A stretch of DNA of 64,000 nucleotides, from contig NZ_CP009244.1 in NCBI RefSeq assembly GCF_001941425.1, positions 1,612,001 to 1,676,000 of the forward strand. The letters run 5' to 3'. The DNA comes from Corynebacterium ammoniagenes DSM 20306. Its GTDB lineage: Bacteria; Actinomycetota; Actinomycetes; Mycobacteriales; Mycobacteriaceae. This document shows, piece by piece, positions 54,450-63,391 of the stretch (within the stretch, counting starts at the first letter, position 1; each line of letters opens with the position of its first letter). A program made the position numbers and the translations under genes. The notes under the pieces were generated by a model. The model was given only the letters and a program-made list of their open reading frames with translations. It was not told the DNA's origin and ran no database searches.

Positions 54450-55561
54450 ACAGACAGTTCCTTAAAAGTCAGTAGCTTATCCCGATAGTACTCATACTGC
54501 TTGCGACGAGCTGCGATTTCAGAGAAAAGGACGGAATTCAAATCGTTGATTAAGGAACCAAACTTGTCAAGGATCGCAGCAGTCTCCCTTTGTATTTGGA
54601 GATCAGGAAGAGGAAACGGAACTCTCTTCAGGCGGGCAACGGAAAGCCCCGGCTGTGCGGACTTCGTCGCATATTTATTCAAGTCCAAGAAACCAAGCAT
54701 GTGGTATGCCCATCTAGCATTGACTGTCTGGTGTGGAGTAGCGACGATAGCGTGTTCGGTTGCATAAAAATACCCTTCTGCCCAGTTAACGTTTCCACAA
54801 AGTGCGCCCTGCCTCCCAATTAAAGGAAACTGCCCGTTATGACTATGGGATTCAACAAAGCCTCGAATCCCGTTGCCACCAAAGCAAGGGATATGACGAT
54901 CCGACGTTACACGGCTGGAAATTGCATCACTTTTAATAGATTTTCCGGCCTTCAATGCGAAGGATTCGCCCAAAGTCGTCCATCTCCAATCTTCCCCGGA
55001 AGAAAGTAGCATCGTACGGTAATATTCGTATTGGGTTCTCCGCGCCTCCAGCTCGGACTCCAGCACAGCTTTGTGCTCCGACTCCAGATGAGCAAAATCG
55101 TCGAGGATTTCGACGATGACATGCTGGATCTCGAGAGGAGGCACAGGAATTCGGAGTTTCCCGACATCCTTCGCATATACGTGAGGGACTCCACCACCGC
55201 TTTTTAAGCTATGCAGTATTTCCTGCTGAAAAGTTAACCAATAATAGCAGTATCGAGGGATTAGGAAGCGTTTTTCGGGCTTAACTGAGAATGCATCTGA
55301 TACGAAAATCGGCCCTTCCCACCAACTGACATACCCAGCGTAAGCTCCAGAGCCTGCAATTACGATCGTCTCTCCCTCGCGGTTGGACTCCCCATGAAAA
55401 TATGCTGCCGTACGTCCACCGGCTACTACTGGAATGTCTCCCTCAGTTACTTGCTTTTTCGTGATCGAGGTTCCACGCTTGAGTTTTGCAACTGTGTTAA
55501 GGGGTGCAAAATTAACTCCCTCCGGACAAAGCGCCTCAATTAACTGGTTGGCATTGCTCAC
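54446..55561 (-). CDS. hsdS: Type I restriction-modification specificity subunit S
   Basis: A 371-residue subunit that determines the split DNA target. Two target-recognition domains lie at about 10-140 and 195-330, separated by conserved helices containing L-E-S-E-L-E-A-R-R-T-Q-Y-E-Y-Y-R. The same helix recurs near the C-terminus as S-E-I-A-A-R-R-K-Q-Y-E-Y-Y-R-D-K-L. The repeated helices set the spacer length of the target. The target sequence cannot be read from the protein. GTG 55561 overlaps the hsdM stop as GTGA. No inverted second hsdS fragment is nearby, so phase variation by inversion is not indicated. Confidence 0.96.
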   Translation of the reverse strand: MSNANQLIEALCPEGVNFAPLNTVAKLKRGTSITKKQVTEGDIPVVAGGRTAAYFHGESNREGETIVIAGSGAYAGYVSWWEGPIFVSDAFSVKPEKRFLIPRYCYYWLTFQQEILHSLKSGGGVPHVYAKDVGKLRIPVPPLEIQHVIVEILDDFAHLESEHKAVLESELEARRTQYEYYRTMLLSSGEDWRWTTLGESFALKAGKSIKSDAISSRVTSDRHIPCFGGNGIRGFVESHSHNGQFPLIGRQGALCGNVNWAEGYFYATEHAIVATPHQTVNARWAYHMLGFLDLNKYATKSAQPGLSVARLKRVPFPLPDLQIQRETAAILDKFGSLINDLNSVLFSEIAARRKQYEYYRDKLLTFKELSV

Positions 55562-57114
55562 TTCGATGCCTCCATATCAGCCACAATTCCATCGATAACT
55601 GTTCGAAGTTCTGCTTGGCGTGCAACAAGCTGCTTTATCTCCGCATTGAGCTCCGTGATATCGACTGTTTCACGTTTGTCTTCCGCTTTGACGTACGAAG
55701 AAACCGTTAGGTTGTAGTCATTGTCCGAAATTTCTTCATTTGGGACGAGTTCTGCGAAGTGGTCAACATCCTCTCGATCGATAAAGGCGTCCAATATGGT
55801 TGCCTGGTTCTCCTCAGCTAGTTTGTTCTTATTCCCACTGCGAACAAACTGCTCAGATGCGTCGATGAAGAGCACAGAGTTATCCTTCTTTGATTTCTTC
55901 AAGACCATAATGCAGGTACCGATGGTTGTTCCAAAGAAGAGATCTGGAGGCAGCTGGATGATTGCATCAATATAGTTATTATCGATCAGGTACTTACGGA
56001 TCTTCTTTTCGGCTCCCGCGCGGTATAAAACGCCAGGGAACGAAACAATTGCGGCTGTACCGTTTACTGCCAGCCACGACAATATGTGCATCGCAAAAGC
56101 TAAGTCGGCCTTAGACTTTGGAGCTAAAACCCCTGCCGGGGAATAGCGCGGGTCGTTAATCAGCACTGGGTTCGCATCGCCCTCCCACTTAATGGAATAG
56201 GGAGGGTTGGAGACGATCGCTTCAAATGGTTCATCGTCCCAGTGTTTTGGATCGGTCAGCGTATCGCCAAGTGCAATATTGAAGTCTGCGTAGTTGACGT
56301 TGTGCAGAAACATATTAATTCGAGCCAAGTTATACGTGGTCAGGTTAATCTCCTGGCCGAAATAACCGTTACGAACGCCGCCTTTGCCGAGCACTTTCTC
56401 GAATTTCAGAAGCAGCGAGCCGGAGCCAACCGCTGGGTCGTAAACCTTATTGACCGATGTCTTCCCCACAACTGTAATTCGCGTCAGAAGTTCGGAGACT
56501 TCCTGCGGCGTGTAGTATTCGCCCCCAGATTTTCCGGCGGAGGAAGCGTACATGCCCATCAGATATTCATAAGCGTCACCGAAAACATCAATTGTGTTGT
56601 CCGACCAGTCGCCTAAAGGGAGATCGCCAATTGCTTCCAAGAGTTTTACGAGCGTAGCGTTTCGCTTCGCAACAGAGTTTCCGAGGCGGGTGCTGTTGAC
56701 ATCGAGGTCATCGAAAAGCCCCTTGAGGTCATCTTCACTGTCAGTGCCGACCGCAGAGCCTTCAATATTTTTAAATACGGCCTCAAGTTTCTCATTGAGA
56801 TTCTCATCCGTCTTCGCTCTAGCACGGACATTCACGAACAGTTCAGAGGGCAGAATGAAAAAGCCTTTATCGGAGACGGTCCACTCGCGTCCGAACTCAG
56901 CGTCTTCATCGTTAAGCTCGGCGTAATTGAATTCCGTCTCGCCTGCCTCATGTTCCAGGCGGTTTAGGTACTCAGTGAGGTTCTCTGAAATGAAGCGATA
57001 GAAAAGCAGGCCTAACACATAGCTTTTAAAGTCCCAGCCGTCAACGCTACCGCGTAAATCGTTTGCGATTCGCCAAATCGTTTTATGCAGTTCGGCACGC
57101 TGTGCTTCTTTCAC
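55558..57114 (-). CDS. hsdM: Type I restriction-modification methyltransferase subunit M
   Basis: A 518-residue N6-adenine methyltransferase subunit. Motif I is Y-D-P-A-V-G-S-G-S-L-L-L-K and motif IV I-V-S-N-P-P-Y-S-I-K-W (N-P-P-Y). The N-terminal HsdM_N helical domain is W-R-I-A-N-D-L-R-G-S-V-D-G-W-D-F-K-S-Y-V-L-G-L-L-F-Y-R. With HsdS it methylates adenine in both strands of the target. GTG 57114 begins the gene after AAAGAGA. It is first in the hsdM-hsdS-hsdR operon, whose genes overlap by 4 nt each, so expression is tightly coupled. Confidence 0.97.
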   Translation of the reverse strand: MKEAQRAELHKTIWRIANDLRGSVDGWDFKSYVLGLLFYRFISENLTEYLNRLEHEAGETEFNYAELNDEDAEFGREWTVSDKGFFILPSELFVNVRARAKTDENLNEKLEAVFKNIEGSAVGTDSEDDLKGLFDDLDVNSTRLGNSVAKRNATLVKLLEAIGDLPLGDWSDNTIDVFGDAYEYLMGMYASSAGKSGGEYYTPQEVSELLTRITVVGKTSVNKVYDPAVGSGSLLLKFEKVLGKGGVRNGYFGQEINLTTYNLARINMFLHNVNYADFNIALGDTLTDPKHWDDEPFEAIVSNPPYSIKWEGDANPVLINDPRYSPAGVLAPKSKADLAFAMHILSWLAVNGTAAIVSFPGVLYRAGAEKKIRKYLIDNNYIDAIIQLPPDLFFGTTIGTCIMVLKKSKKDNSVLFIDASEQFVRSGNKNKLAEENQATILDAFIDREDVDHFAELVPNEEISDNDYNLTVSSYVKAEDKRETVDITELNAEIKQLVARQAELRTVIDGIVADMEASK

Positions 57115-57534
57115 TGTGAAAATCTCTTTCTACTTGCTTCTGGGCTGAGGTGGACCCGCCTGGAAAAGACCTCGACGGTGTTTTATCTCAGAATCGGCCT
57201 CTACATGACACATTAGCTTGTCCAACGAACAGCCCCTCAATTCTTTCGCACAAACCGGTCGAAACGTTCGAATAAATATTAGGCGATTGTCTCACGTTTT
57301 CTGATTAGAACATGGGATTTACAAGTATTGGCCTTCCCTACCAAATTCGAACGCACAAGGTATAACCCCACGAAAGGGTCCATTTCCAATGCCAACTTCT
57401 GGGATGGGACGACCGATTCATCAGCACAATCATCGGCAATTCGAGCCGTTACAAACCATGGCACCACGTCCCGCCCAATCAATAACGTAGCTGTTCGTCG
57501 TTCAACACCACACAATCACGTACTCGACATCCCC
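57115..57534. other. 420-bp gap between hsdM and the GntR gene
   Basis: No convincing gene. It must hold the hsdM promoter, which I cannot place with confidence. TCGAA-ACG-TTCGA at 57259-57271 is a short inverted repeat about 145 bp before hsdM. A plus-strand open frame (57328-57840) runs over the GntR end and is judged not coding. Confidence 0.55.
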
Positions 57535-58278
57535 CTAAAGGCGTCCATGTCCAAACTCAGGAATATCAGAGAAATTCAACCCCTCAACAGCATTCATCTC
57601 CAGAAATTGCCGGATGCGGGACTGGAAGAGCTCAACGTGTCTAACGGCTACCCTTTCAGCAGTAGCTACGTCGCGGGAGCGAAGAGCTTTCAAGTAATCC
57701 CAGTGGTCTTCATGGACATTCTCGTAATGAGTGAGCAGGCTTGGGTCTTGGCCATCTCCGCCAATTCCGCCGGCACCGCCAAAGCTAAGGAAGGCAAGGC
57801 GTTGAAGGTGGGTGTAGACCCGCTCCGCCATCGACAGTAAATAGTCGTTGCGGGTTAATCGTGTCTCAAGGATATGAAGTTTCGAATTCGTGTCTGCGAC
57901 TGCATGTGGATCGCGGGATTGCTCGGCTTCATCGACTGCGCGTACTGCTGCCTCTAGTTCATCGAAGTCGTCGTCGGTTGCACGAGCGACAAGCAGGTGG
58001 GTAACTGCGCGTACCAGGATGTGTTGGGCCTCGATCAGCTCCCGGAACCGGTGCAGATTCATGTCGGCGACAACATACCCACCGCGGGAAACGATGGTGA
58101 CTAGTCCCTCGGCGGATAGCTGATGGAAAGCCTCCCTAACAGGGGTGCGGCTCACGCCGAGCTCTTCAGCGATCCGGTTTTCATCGAGACGCTGCGATGG
58201 TGCCAGTTCTAACGTCAGGATCCGCTGTCGTAGCTGTTCATAAGCCCGCTCGCGGGCATTTCGGGTGCGCGTACTCAT
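57535..58278 (-). CDS. GntR-family regulator, FCD subfamily
   Basis: A 247-residue repressor. The N-terminal winged helix has A-Y-E-Q-L-R-Q-R-I-L-T-L-E-L-A-P-S-Q-R-L-D-E...L-G-V-S-R-T-P-V-R-E-A-F-H-Q-L. The C-terminal all-helical FCD domain binds a carboxylate ligand through a metal, with a likely Asp/His set in the D-x3-H...H...H arrangement (E-N-V-H-E-D-H-W-D-Y-L-K-A-L and R-H-V-E-L-F). ATG 58278 with GAAAGAAAA upstream is chosen over a longer frame to 58368 that would run through the operator. It is divergent from the MFS-hydantoinase cluster, with a palindromic operator between, so it probably represses that cluster and itself. Confidence 0.88.
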   Translation of the reverse strand: MSTRTRNARERAYEQLRQRILTLELAPSQRLDENRIAEELGVSRTPVREAFHQLSAEGLVTIVSRGGYVVADMNLHRFRELIEAQHILVRAVTHLLVARATDDDFDELEAAVRAVDEAEQSRDPHAVADTNSKLHILETRLTRNDYLLSMAERVYTHLQRLAFLSFGGAGGIGGDGQDPSLLTHYENVHEDHWDYLKALRSRDVATAERVAVRHVELFQSRIRQFLEMNAVEGLNFSDIPEFGHGRL

Positions 58279-58347
58279 AGGTTTTCTTTCTACCAGTTGG
58301 TGGGTTGTCTTAGTAACCCCTTCACAAATCTTCCATTCAGTGCAATC

Positions 58348-58368
58348 ATGTATACCACTCGTATACAT
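58348..58368. promoter_or_regulatory. Perfect palindromic operator for the FCD-GntR regulator
   Basis: Arms ATGTATAC and GTATACAT with a CACTC spacer, 21 bp in total with no mismatch, 34 bp before the MFS start and 70 bp before the GntR start. GTATAC-type palindromes are typical operators of FCD-GntR proteins. Confidence 0.8.
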
Positions 58369-58401
58369 ACTCTAAATCACTCACGGATTGGTAATTGAGA
58401 T

Positions 58402-59679
58402 ATGACACACGAACATCAAGCTGTTCCATCGAAGCCACCCGTTGATGACAGCCACGTAGAAAAGTATCGCCGTCGAGCCATTGCCGCCTCCGGTATTGGT
58501 TGGGGCTTGGACGGATTCACCTGGACTATGTACGGCTTTGCCCTTACCGCTGCTATGCCGGTACTGGGTATGAGCGAAGGGGCATCCGGCTGGGTCACAG
58601 CGATTAGTATCGTTGCGTCCGCAGCAGGCGGTGTTATCTTCGGCAACCTCGCCGACCGCTTTGGACGCATTAATATGCTCACGGTCGTCATCCTTGGCTA
58701 CAGTATTTTCACTGCTTTAACCGCGACATCGCAGCACACATTTGATTTCCTTCTGTGGCGCACACTCGAAGGACTCTTCTTTGGTGGTGAGTGGGCTGTC
58801 GGCGCCGCGCTAGTTGCTGAATACGCACGGCCGGAAAAACGCGGACGTTCTCTTGCGATTGTGCAAAGCTGCTACGCCATTGGCTGGGCAGTTTCTACCA
58901 CCGCGTATCTAACGCTTTATTCCATATTCCCACCAGAAGTTGCCTGGCGCTATCTCTTCCTCGTGGGGATTATTCCAGCGCTCGCCGCATTCGTCATTCG
59001 ACGCACCACGAAGGACGCAACGGAGATCAGCGGCCAAAGCAAACCCGACGAAGGTAAATCGGAAGGAAAGTTCGCTCGCCTTTTCAAAGCGGATCTTCGC
59101 GCACGCACTCTTTCCGCCACTCTGCTGGGTGTCGGTGTTCAAGGCATCTACTACTCGGTCTTCATCTTCTTGCCTACGTATCTGCAAGAAGATCGCGGTT
59201 TGAGCATCGTCGGCACTGCAACCTACACCTGGGTTGCGATTGTCGGTTCATTCATCGGCTATGTGGCATCTGGGTTCTTGCTTGATGCCATTGGCCGCCG
59301 CCCCACCTTCCTCTTTTTCTTCTTAGGCTCAGCTGCCAGTGTCTCGCTGTTTGTCCTCACCCCCGCTGCCCAACCGGAGCTCGGAATCTTGATTATCTTG
59401 CTGCTCGGATTCTTCGCTTCCGGGCAAGCAGGCGGTACCGGTGCATATCTCGCGGAGCTCTTCCCTACAGAGGTTCGCGCGACGGGACAAGCTATTTCCT
59501 ACAACTTCGGACGCGGCTTAGCGGCCTTTGGTCCGCTCACCGTCGGTATTGCCGCAGCGTCGATTGGTTGGGGCTACTCCATCATGATCATCGCGATTGC
59601 CGGAGCCATCCTCGGCATCATCGCCTTGTCGCTGCTGCCAGAGACCAAGAACTCACAGCTAGTTAGTGCGATCGATTAG
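58402..59679 (+). CDS. MFS transporter (aromatic-acid/sialate-type sugar-porter-like family)
   Basis: A 425-residue 12-helix major facilitator. The loop 2-3 motif is N-L-A-D-R-F-G-R-I-N, the loop 8-9 copy is D-A-I-G-R-R-P-T, and helix 5/6 includes R-T-L-E-G-L-F-F-G-G-E-W-A-V-G. This pattern is that of the AAHS/MhpT/NanT-like group of organic acid:H+ symporters. It likely imports the substrate of the hydantoinase genes downstream; the compound is unknown. It is first in the cluster, downstream of the GntR operator. Its stop is 10 bp from hyuA, whose ribosome site TTAGGAG overlaps its end. Confidence 0.9.
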   Translation: MTHEHQAVPSKPPVDDSHVEKYRRRAIAASGIGWGLDGFTWTMYGFALTAAMPVLGMSEGASGWVTAISIVASAAGGVIFGNLADRFGRINMLTVVILGYSIFTALTATSQHTFDFLLWRTLEGLFFGGEWAVGAALVAEYARPEKRGRSLAIVQSCYAIGWAVSTTAYLTLYSIFPPEVAWRYLFLVGIIPALAAFVIRRTTKDATEISGQSKPDEGKSEGKFARLFKADLRARTLSATLLGVGVQGIYYSVFIFLPTYLQEDRGLSIVGTATYTWVAIVGSFIGYVASGFLLDAIGRRPTFLFFFLGSAASVSLFVLTPAAQPELGILIILLLGFFASGQAGGTGAYLAELFPTEVRATGQAISYNFGRGLAAFGPLTVGIAAASIGWGYSIMIIAIAGAILGIIALSLLPETKNSQLVSAID

Positions 59680-59689
59680 GAGATTCACC

Positions 59690-61735
59690 GTGAACAATTC
59701 TGACAACACTAAGAATCCAACGGGGCTGCAGGTTGCCGTTGATACAGGCGGCACCTTCACCGACATCGGGCTGCGCCGTGATGATGGCACCTTATCGGTA
59801 TGGAAAGTGCCCTCTACTCCATCTGCTCCTGATGAAGCAGTTATGACCGGTATCAACGGAGTATTAGAGCAAGAAGAAGGTGACAAAGGCAATGCCGAAG
59901 ACATCACCCGGTTGGTACATGGCACCACGGTTGCGACCAATACCATTCTCACCCGCGAAGGAGCCCGCGTAGGGCTATTAACCACCAAGGGATTCCGCGA
60001 TGTTTTGGCAATCGCCCACCAGGCGCGCCCGTTAATCTACGATGACAAAGCCCACCGCGTGGATCCACTTATCGGTGATGAATTCATCACCGAGATTGCC
60101 GAACGCATCGACGCCGACGGGGAGATTGTAAAGTCGCTCGAAGACGACGAACTCGAAGAAGTTGCGGAGCAGATTCGTGCACAAAAGCTTGATGCTGTGG
60201 TGGTCTCCTTCCTCAATGCTTATGCCAATAGCGAGCATGAGGTTCGTGCTGCCAAGCGCTTAGAAGAATTAGACGTTGCTCCGATTGTCTCCGCTGCCAC
60301 CAGCATCACCGCGGAAATGCGTGAGTATGACCGCACTTCCACCGCCGCAATCAATGCTTATGTTCGCCCTATTGTCTCCGGGTATATGGGCCGTCTGGAA
60401 AATAACATTGAAAAGCTCGGCATCCCCTCACCTTTATGGGTCATGCAATCAAATGGTGGTTTGCTCAACCCCAAGATGGCTAGTACTCACAGTGCACGCA
60501 CAGTTCTGTCCGGTCTTGCCGGTGGTGTCGTTGGCGCAGCCAACTGGGCACGCCACCTAGACCTGGATAAAGTAGTCAGCTTCGATATCGGCGGCACCAG
60601 CACCGATATTGCACTGATTCGCGAGGGTGAACCAGATGAAACTACTGCGGGTGAGATTGACTCCATGCCGCTTCGGCTTCCCAGCGTCGATGTTCACACC
60701 ATCGGTGCCGGCGGTGGGTCCATTGCGTGGAAAGACTCTGGTGGCAGCCTGCGGGTGGGTCCACATAGTGCAGGGGCCGAGCCAGGCCCCATTGCTTATC
60801 AACGCGGCGGTACAGAACTTACCGTCACTGATGCACATGTCGTACTCGGTCGCCTGGGTACTAATTTGCTCGGCGGCAGGTTCAAGTTGGATTATGACTC
60901 CGCCTATAAACGCATGCAGGAATTCGGCGAGGGCCTCGGCTTAAGCGCGGAGGAATGCGCCGAGGGCATAATCAAGGTCATCGCTGCGACCATGGCACGC
61001 GGTGTGCGCAAGGTCAGTGTGGAACGCGGTATTGACGTTCGTTCCTGCCACCTGATGTCTTTCGGCGGCGCCGGACCACTTCATGGTGCGGATCTTGTCC
61101 ACGAGCTGGGTATGCAGACCGCTGTCATTCCGCCTCTGCCCGGCATCGCTTCCGCCGTGGGCATGTTGGATGCACCTATTCGGCACGACTTTGCCGAACC
61201 AGTCCAAGCGGACTACTCCTCCGGTCTGGAGCAACTGGAATCCTCCTATGACCGTCTCAATAAAGAGGCGCAAGAGGAAATGAGCACGGAAGACTTCGAC
61301 AGCGAGCGGCTTGTCGATGCCCGCTATGTCGGCCAAAGCTATGAGCTGACAATTCCCTATCTTTCCGACTGGGACGAACAACGCACAGCATTCGATGAAG
61401 CACACGAAGAACGCTACGGCTTCCAGGACCCGGATGCCGAGATGGAAATCGTGGTCGCCCGGATTGTCGCCACGATTGGCCTGCCCATTCCACCCCAGCA
61501 AGAAATCGCAGGTGGTGATGATTCTTCGCTCTCACCCAAAGAGCACCGGCCGGCCTACATCGATGGGGAGTGGACGGACACCCCGATTTATGACCGAGAC
61601 GATCTTCCCGCAGGCACGGAGTTGCAGGGCCCGGCCATCCTCGATCAGTTCGACACCACGACCTATATCCGCCCGGACCAGACTTGTCGTTGCGACGAGT
61701 TTGGATTTTTGCACCTGTCCAAGATTGGAAAGTAA
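59690..61735 (+). CDS. hyuA: Hydantoinase/oxoprolinase family protein, subunit A (HyuA-type)
   Basis: A 681-residue ATP-dependent amidase subunit of the HyuA/5-oxoprolinase-A/acetone-carboxylase-beta superfamily. The N-terminal nucleotide motif is V-D-T-G-G-T-F-T-D-I (17-26), followed by H-G-T-T-V-A-T-N-T-I-L-T-R, D-I-G-G-T-S-T-D-I (second ATP motif) and G-A-G-G-G-S-I-A. The acceptor ring is most likely a hydantoin, a 5-oxoprolyl-like lactam or a related cyclic amide, opened at the cost of ATP; carboxylase activity is the other known outcome in the superfamily. GTG 59690 has TTAGGAG upstream. The subunit pairs with the product of the next gene. Confidence 0.92.
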   Translation: MNNSDNTKNPTGLQVAVDTGGTFTDIGLRRDDGTLSVWKVPSTPSAPDEAVMTGINGVLEQEEGDKGNAEDITRLVHGTTVATNTILTREGARVGLLTTKGFRDVLAIAHQARPLIYDDKAHRVDPLIGDEFITEIAERIDADGEIVKSLEDDELEEVAEQIRAQKLDAVVVSFLNAYANSEHEVRAAKRLEELDVAPIVSAATSITAEMREYDRTSTAAINAYVRPIVSGYMGRLENNIEKLGIPSPLWVMQSNGGLLNPKMASTHSARTVLSGLAGGVVGAANWARHLDLDKVVSFDIGGTSTDIALIREGEPDETTAGEIDSMPLRLPSVDVHTIGAGGGSIAWKDSGGSLRVGPHSAGAEPGPIAYQRGGTELTVTDAHVVLGRLGTNLLGGRFKLDYDSAYKRMQEFGEGLGLSAEECAEGIIKVIAATMARGVRKVSVERGIDVRSCHLMSFGGAGPLHGADLVHELGMQTAVIPPLPGIASAVGMLDAPIRHDFAEPVQADYSSGLEQLESSYDRLNKEAQEEMSTEDFDSERLVDARYVGQSYELTIPYLSDWDEQRTAFDEAHEERYGFQDPDAEMEIVVARIVATIGLPIPPQQEIAGGDDSSLSPKEHRPAYIDGEWTDTPIYDRDDLPAGTELQGPAILDQFDTTTYIRPDQTCRCDEFGFLHLSKIGK

Positions 61736-61741
61736 AAGCAC

Positions 61742-63334
61742 ATGTCTTCTGCATCTACTGATCTCAATGCCATTGAATTGGAGATTGCGCGCAACCGCCT
61801 CACGTCCATTTCGGAAGAAGTGGGTATGGCGCTGATTCGTACCTCCTACTCCCCTAATATCAAAGACCGCCGCGACTGTTCCGCCGGTATTTACGGTCCA
61901 GACGGCCGTTTAATCTCTCAAGCCGAGCATATTCCTTTGCACCTGGGACTCATGCCCACGATGATCGCGAATGTGATTGCTGAGTACGGCGTGGAGAACT
62001 TAAACCCCGGCGATGTCCTAATGACGAATAATCCTTATGTCGGAGGCTCCCACCTTCCAGATATGTGCGTGATTACCCCGATATTTGTTGACGACGAGGT
62101 GGTGGCCTTGATCGCCACGATGGCTCACCACGTCGATATCGGCGGAATGACGCCAGGTTCGATGGATGCCGCAGCGACAGAAATCTTCCAAGAAGGCATC
62201 CGCGTCCCGCCCATCAAGTTGTTCTCAGGCGGTGAGATCCAACGCGAAACCCTCGCATTTCTGCTGATGAATATTCGCACCGCGGATAAGACCCGCGGAG
62301 ACCTCATGGCGCAGGTGGCAGCCAACCGTCTAGGAGAGCGCCGCGTTCTTGAACTGATTGAGGAATGGGGAACCCAAGAATTCACCAGCTCCTGTGACGC
62401 GCTCGTTGCATACGGTGAGCGTCGCACGCGCGCAGCGATAAGCAGTCTTCCCAATGGAACGGGCACATTCACGGACTACCTCGAGCACAACGGTGTCGAA
62501 CAAGTAGATATCCCTATTACCGCCACTGTGACGGTAAGCGGTGAGGAAATCACCATCGACCTGACAGAAGCCGCCGATCAGGTTAAAGGTGCTGTGAACT
62601 GCTCCTATGCGGTGGCACAAGCGTGCGCAGCCTACGTCGTTAAGATGTTGGCAGATCCCACACTGCCGTCCAACGCTGGACTCACCGCCCCCATCGACGT
62701 GCGTACTCGCCCGGGCAGCCTGGTCCACGCGGAGTTCCCTGCGCCGGTAGCGCACGGCAATACTCAAACCTCACAGCGCATCGTCGATACGATCCTCGGT
62801 GCATTTGAGGAATTTACCGAACACCTCGTGCCAGCGGCATCGAGCGGCAGCATGAGCATCGTGACCATCGGTGGCGTCGACACGCGAACCGGCGACTACT
62901 ACTCGTATGTAGAAACCTACGGCGGTGGCCAAGGCGCAGCGTTCGATATGAATGGCGCTTCAGCCACCCATACCCACATGACTAATACACGCAACACACC
63001 GTGTGAGGTCATCGAACGCGAATACCCACTGCGCGTCGAAGCCTATGAAATCTCTCGGGGTACCGGCGGCAAAGGAAAGACCTCCGGTGGCGACGGAATT
63101 TTGCGTCACCTCACGCTGACCCACGGCAGTGCAACCGTTGTTGCCGGAACCTCCCGCGTGACCACCAAACCGTGGGGCTTGCAGGGCGGTGAACCGGGAA
63201 GTAACGCGCAGATTCAAAAGCACACCGACGAGGAGACAACCGCATTGCCAGCCATGAGCAAATTCGATGTGGAGGCCGGCCACGGCGTATCCATCCAAAC
63301 CGCAGGAGGTGGAGGCTATGGAAGCCCGCACTAA
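61742..63334 (+). CDS. hyuB: Hydantoinase/oxoprolinase family protein, subunit B (HyuB-type)
   Basis: A 530-residue partner of HyuA. Family marks are I-R-T-S-Y-S-P-N-I-K-D-R-R-D-C-S-A (N-terminus), N-N-P-Y-V-G-G-S-H-L-P-D-M, A-H-H-V-D-I-G-G and T-H-M-T-N-T-R-N-T-P-C-E-V-I-E near the C-terminus. The HxHxD-like pattern suits a metal site. It starts 6 bp past the hyuA stop, so the subunits are co-translated. The C-terminal S-I-Q-T-A-G-G-G-G-Y-G is the usual family ending, so the gene is complete. The reaction is inferred only to the level of ATP-driven cyclic amide hydrolysis. Confidence 0.92.
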   Translation: MSSASTDLNAIELEIARNRLTSISEEVGMALIRTSYSPNIKDRRDCSAGIYGPDGRLISQAEHIPLHLGLMPTMIANVIAEYGVENLNPGDVLMTNNPYVGGSHLPDMCVITPIFVDDEVVALIATMAHHVDIGGMTPGSMDAAATEIFQEGIRVPPIKLFSGGEIQRETLAFLLMNIRTADKTRGDLMAQVAANRLGERRVLELIEEWGTQEFTSSCDALVAYGERRTRAAISSLPNGTGTFTDYLEHNGVEQVDIPITATVTVSGEEITIDLTEAADQVKGAVNCSYAVAQACAAYVVKMLADPTLPSNAGLTAPIDVRTRPGSLVHAEFPAPVAHGNTQTSQRIVDTILGAFEEFTEHLVPAASSGSMSIVTIGGVDTRTGDYYSYVETYGGGQGAAFDMNGASATHTHMTNTRNTPCEVIEREYPLRVEAYEISRGTGGKGKTSGGDGILRHLTLTHGSATVVAGTSRVTTKPWGLQGGEPGSNAQIQKHTDEETTALPAMSKFDVEAGHGVSIQTAGGGGYGSPH

Positions 63335-63391
63335 GGCACACATGATTGCCTACACGTTCACTTAACAACCCTCATGAGAAAGGTACAACCC

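Noticed and set aside
57259..57271. LexA (SOS) box upstream of hsdM
   Set aside because: TCGAA-ACG-TTCGA has a 3-bp centre, whereas the actinobacterial LexA box has arms separated by 6 bp in a 16-bp frame.
57328..57840. A 170-codon plus-strand frame running from the hsdM-GntR gap into the GntR gene
   Set aside because: Its second half is antisense to a clear GntR gene and the first half has no recognisable motif or ribosome site; kept as intergenic.
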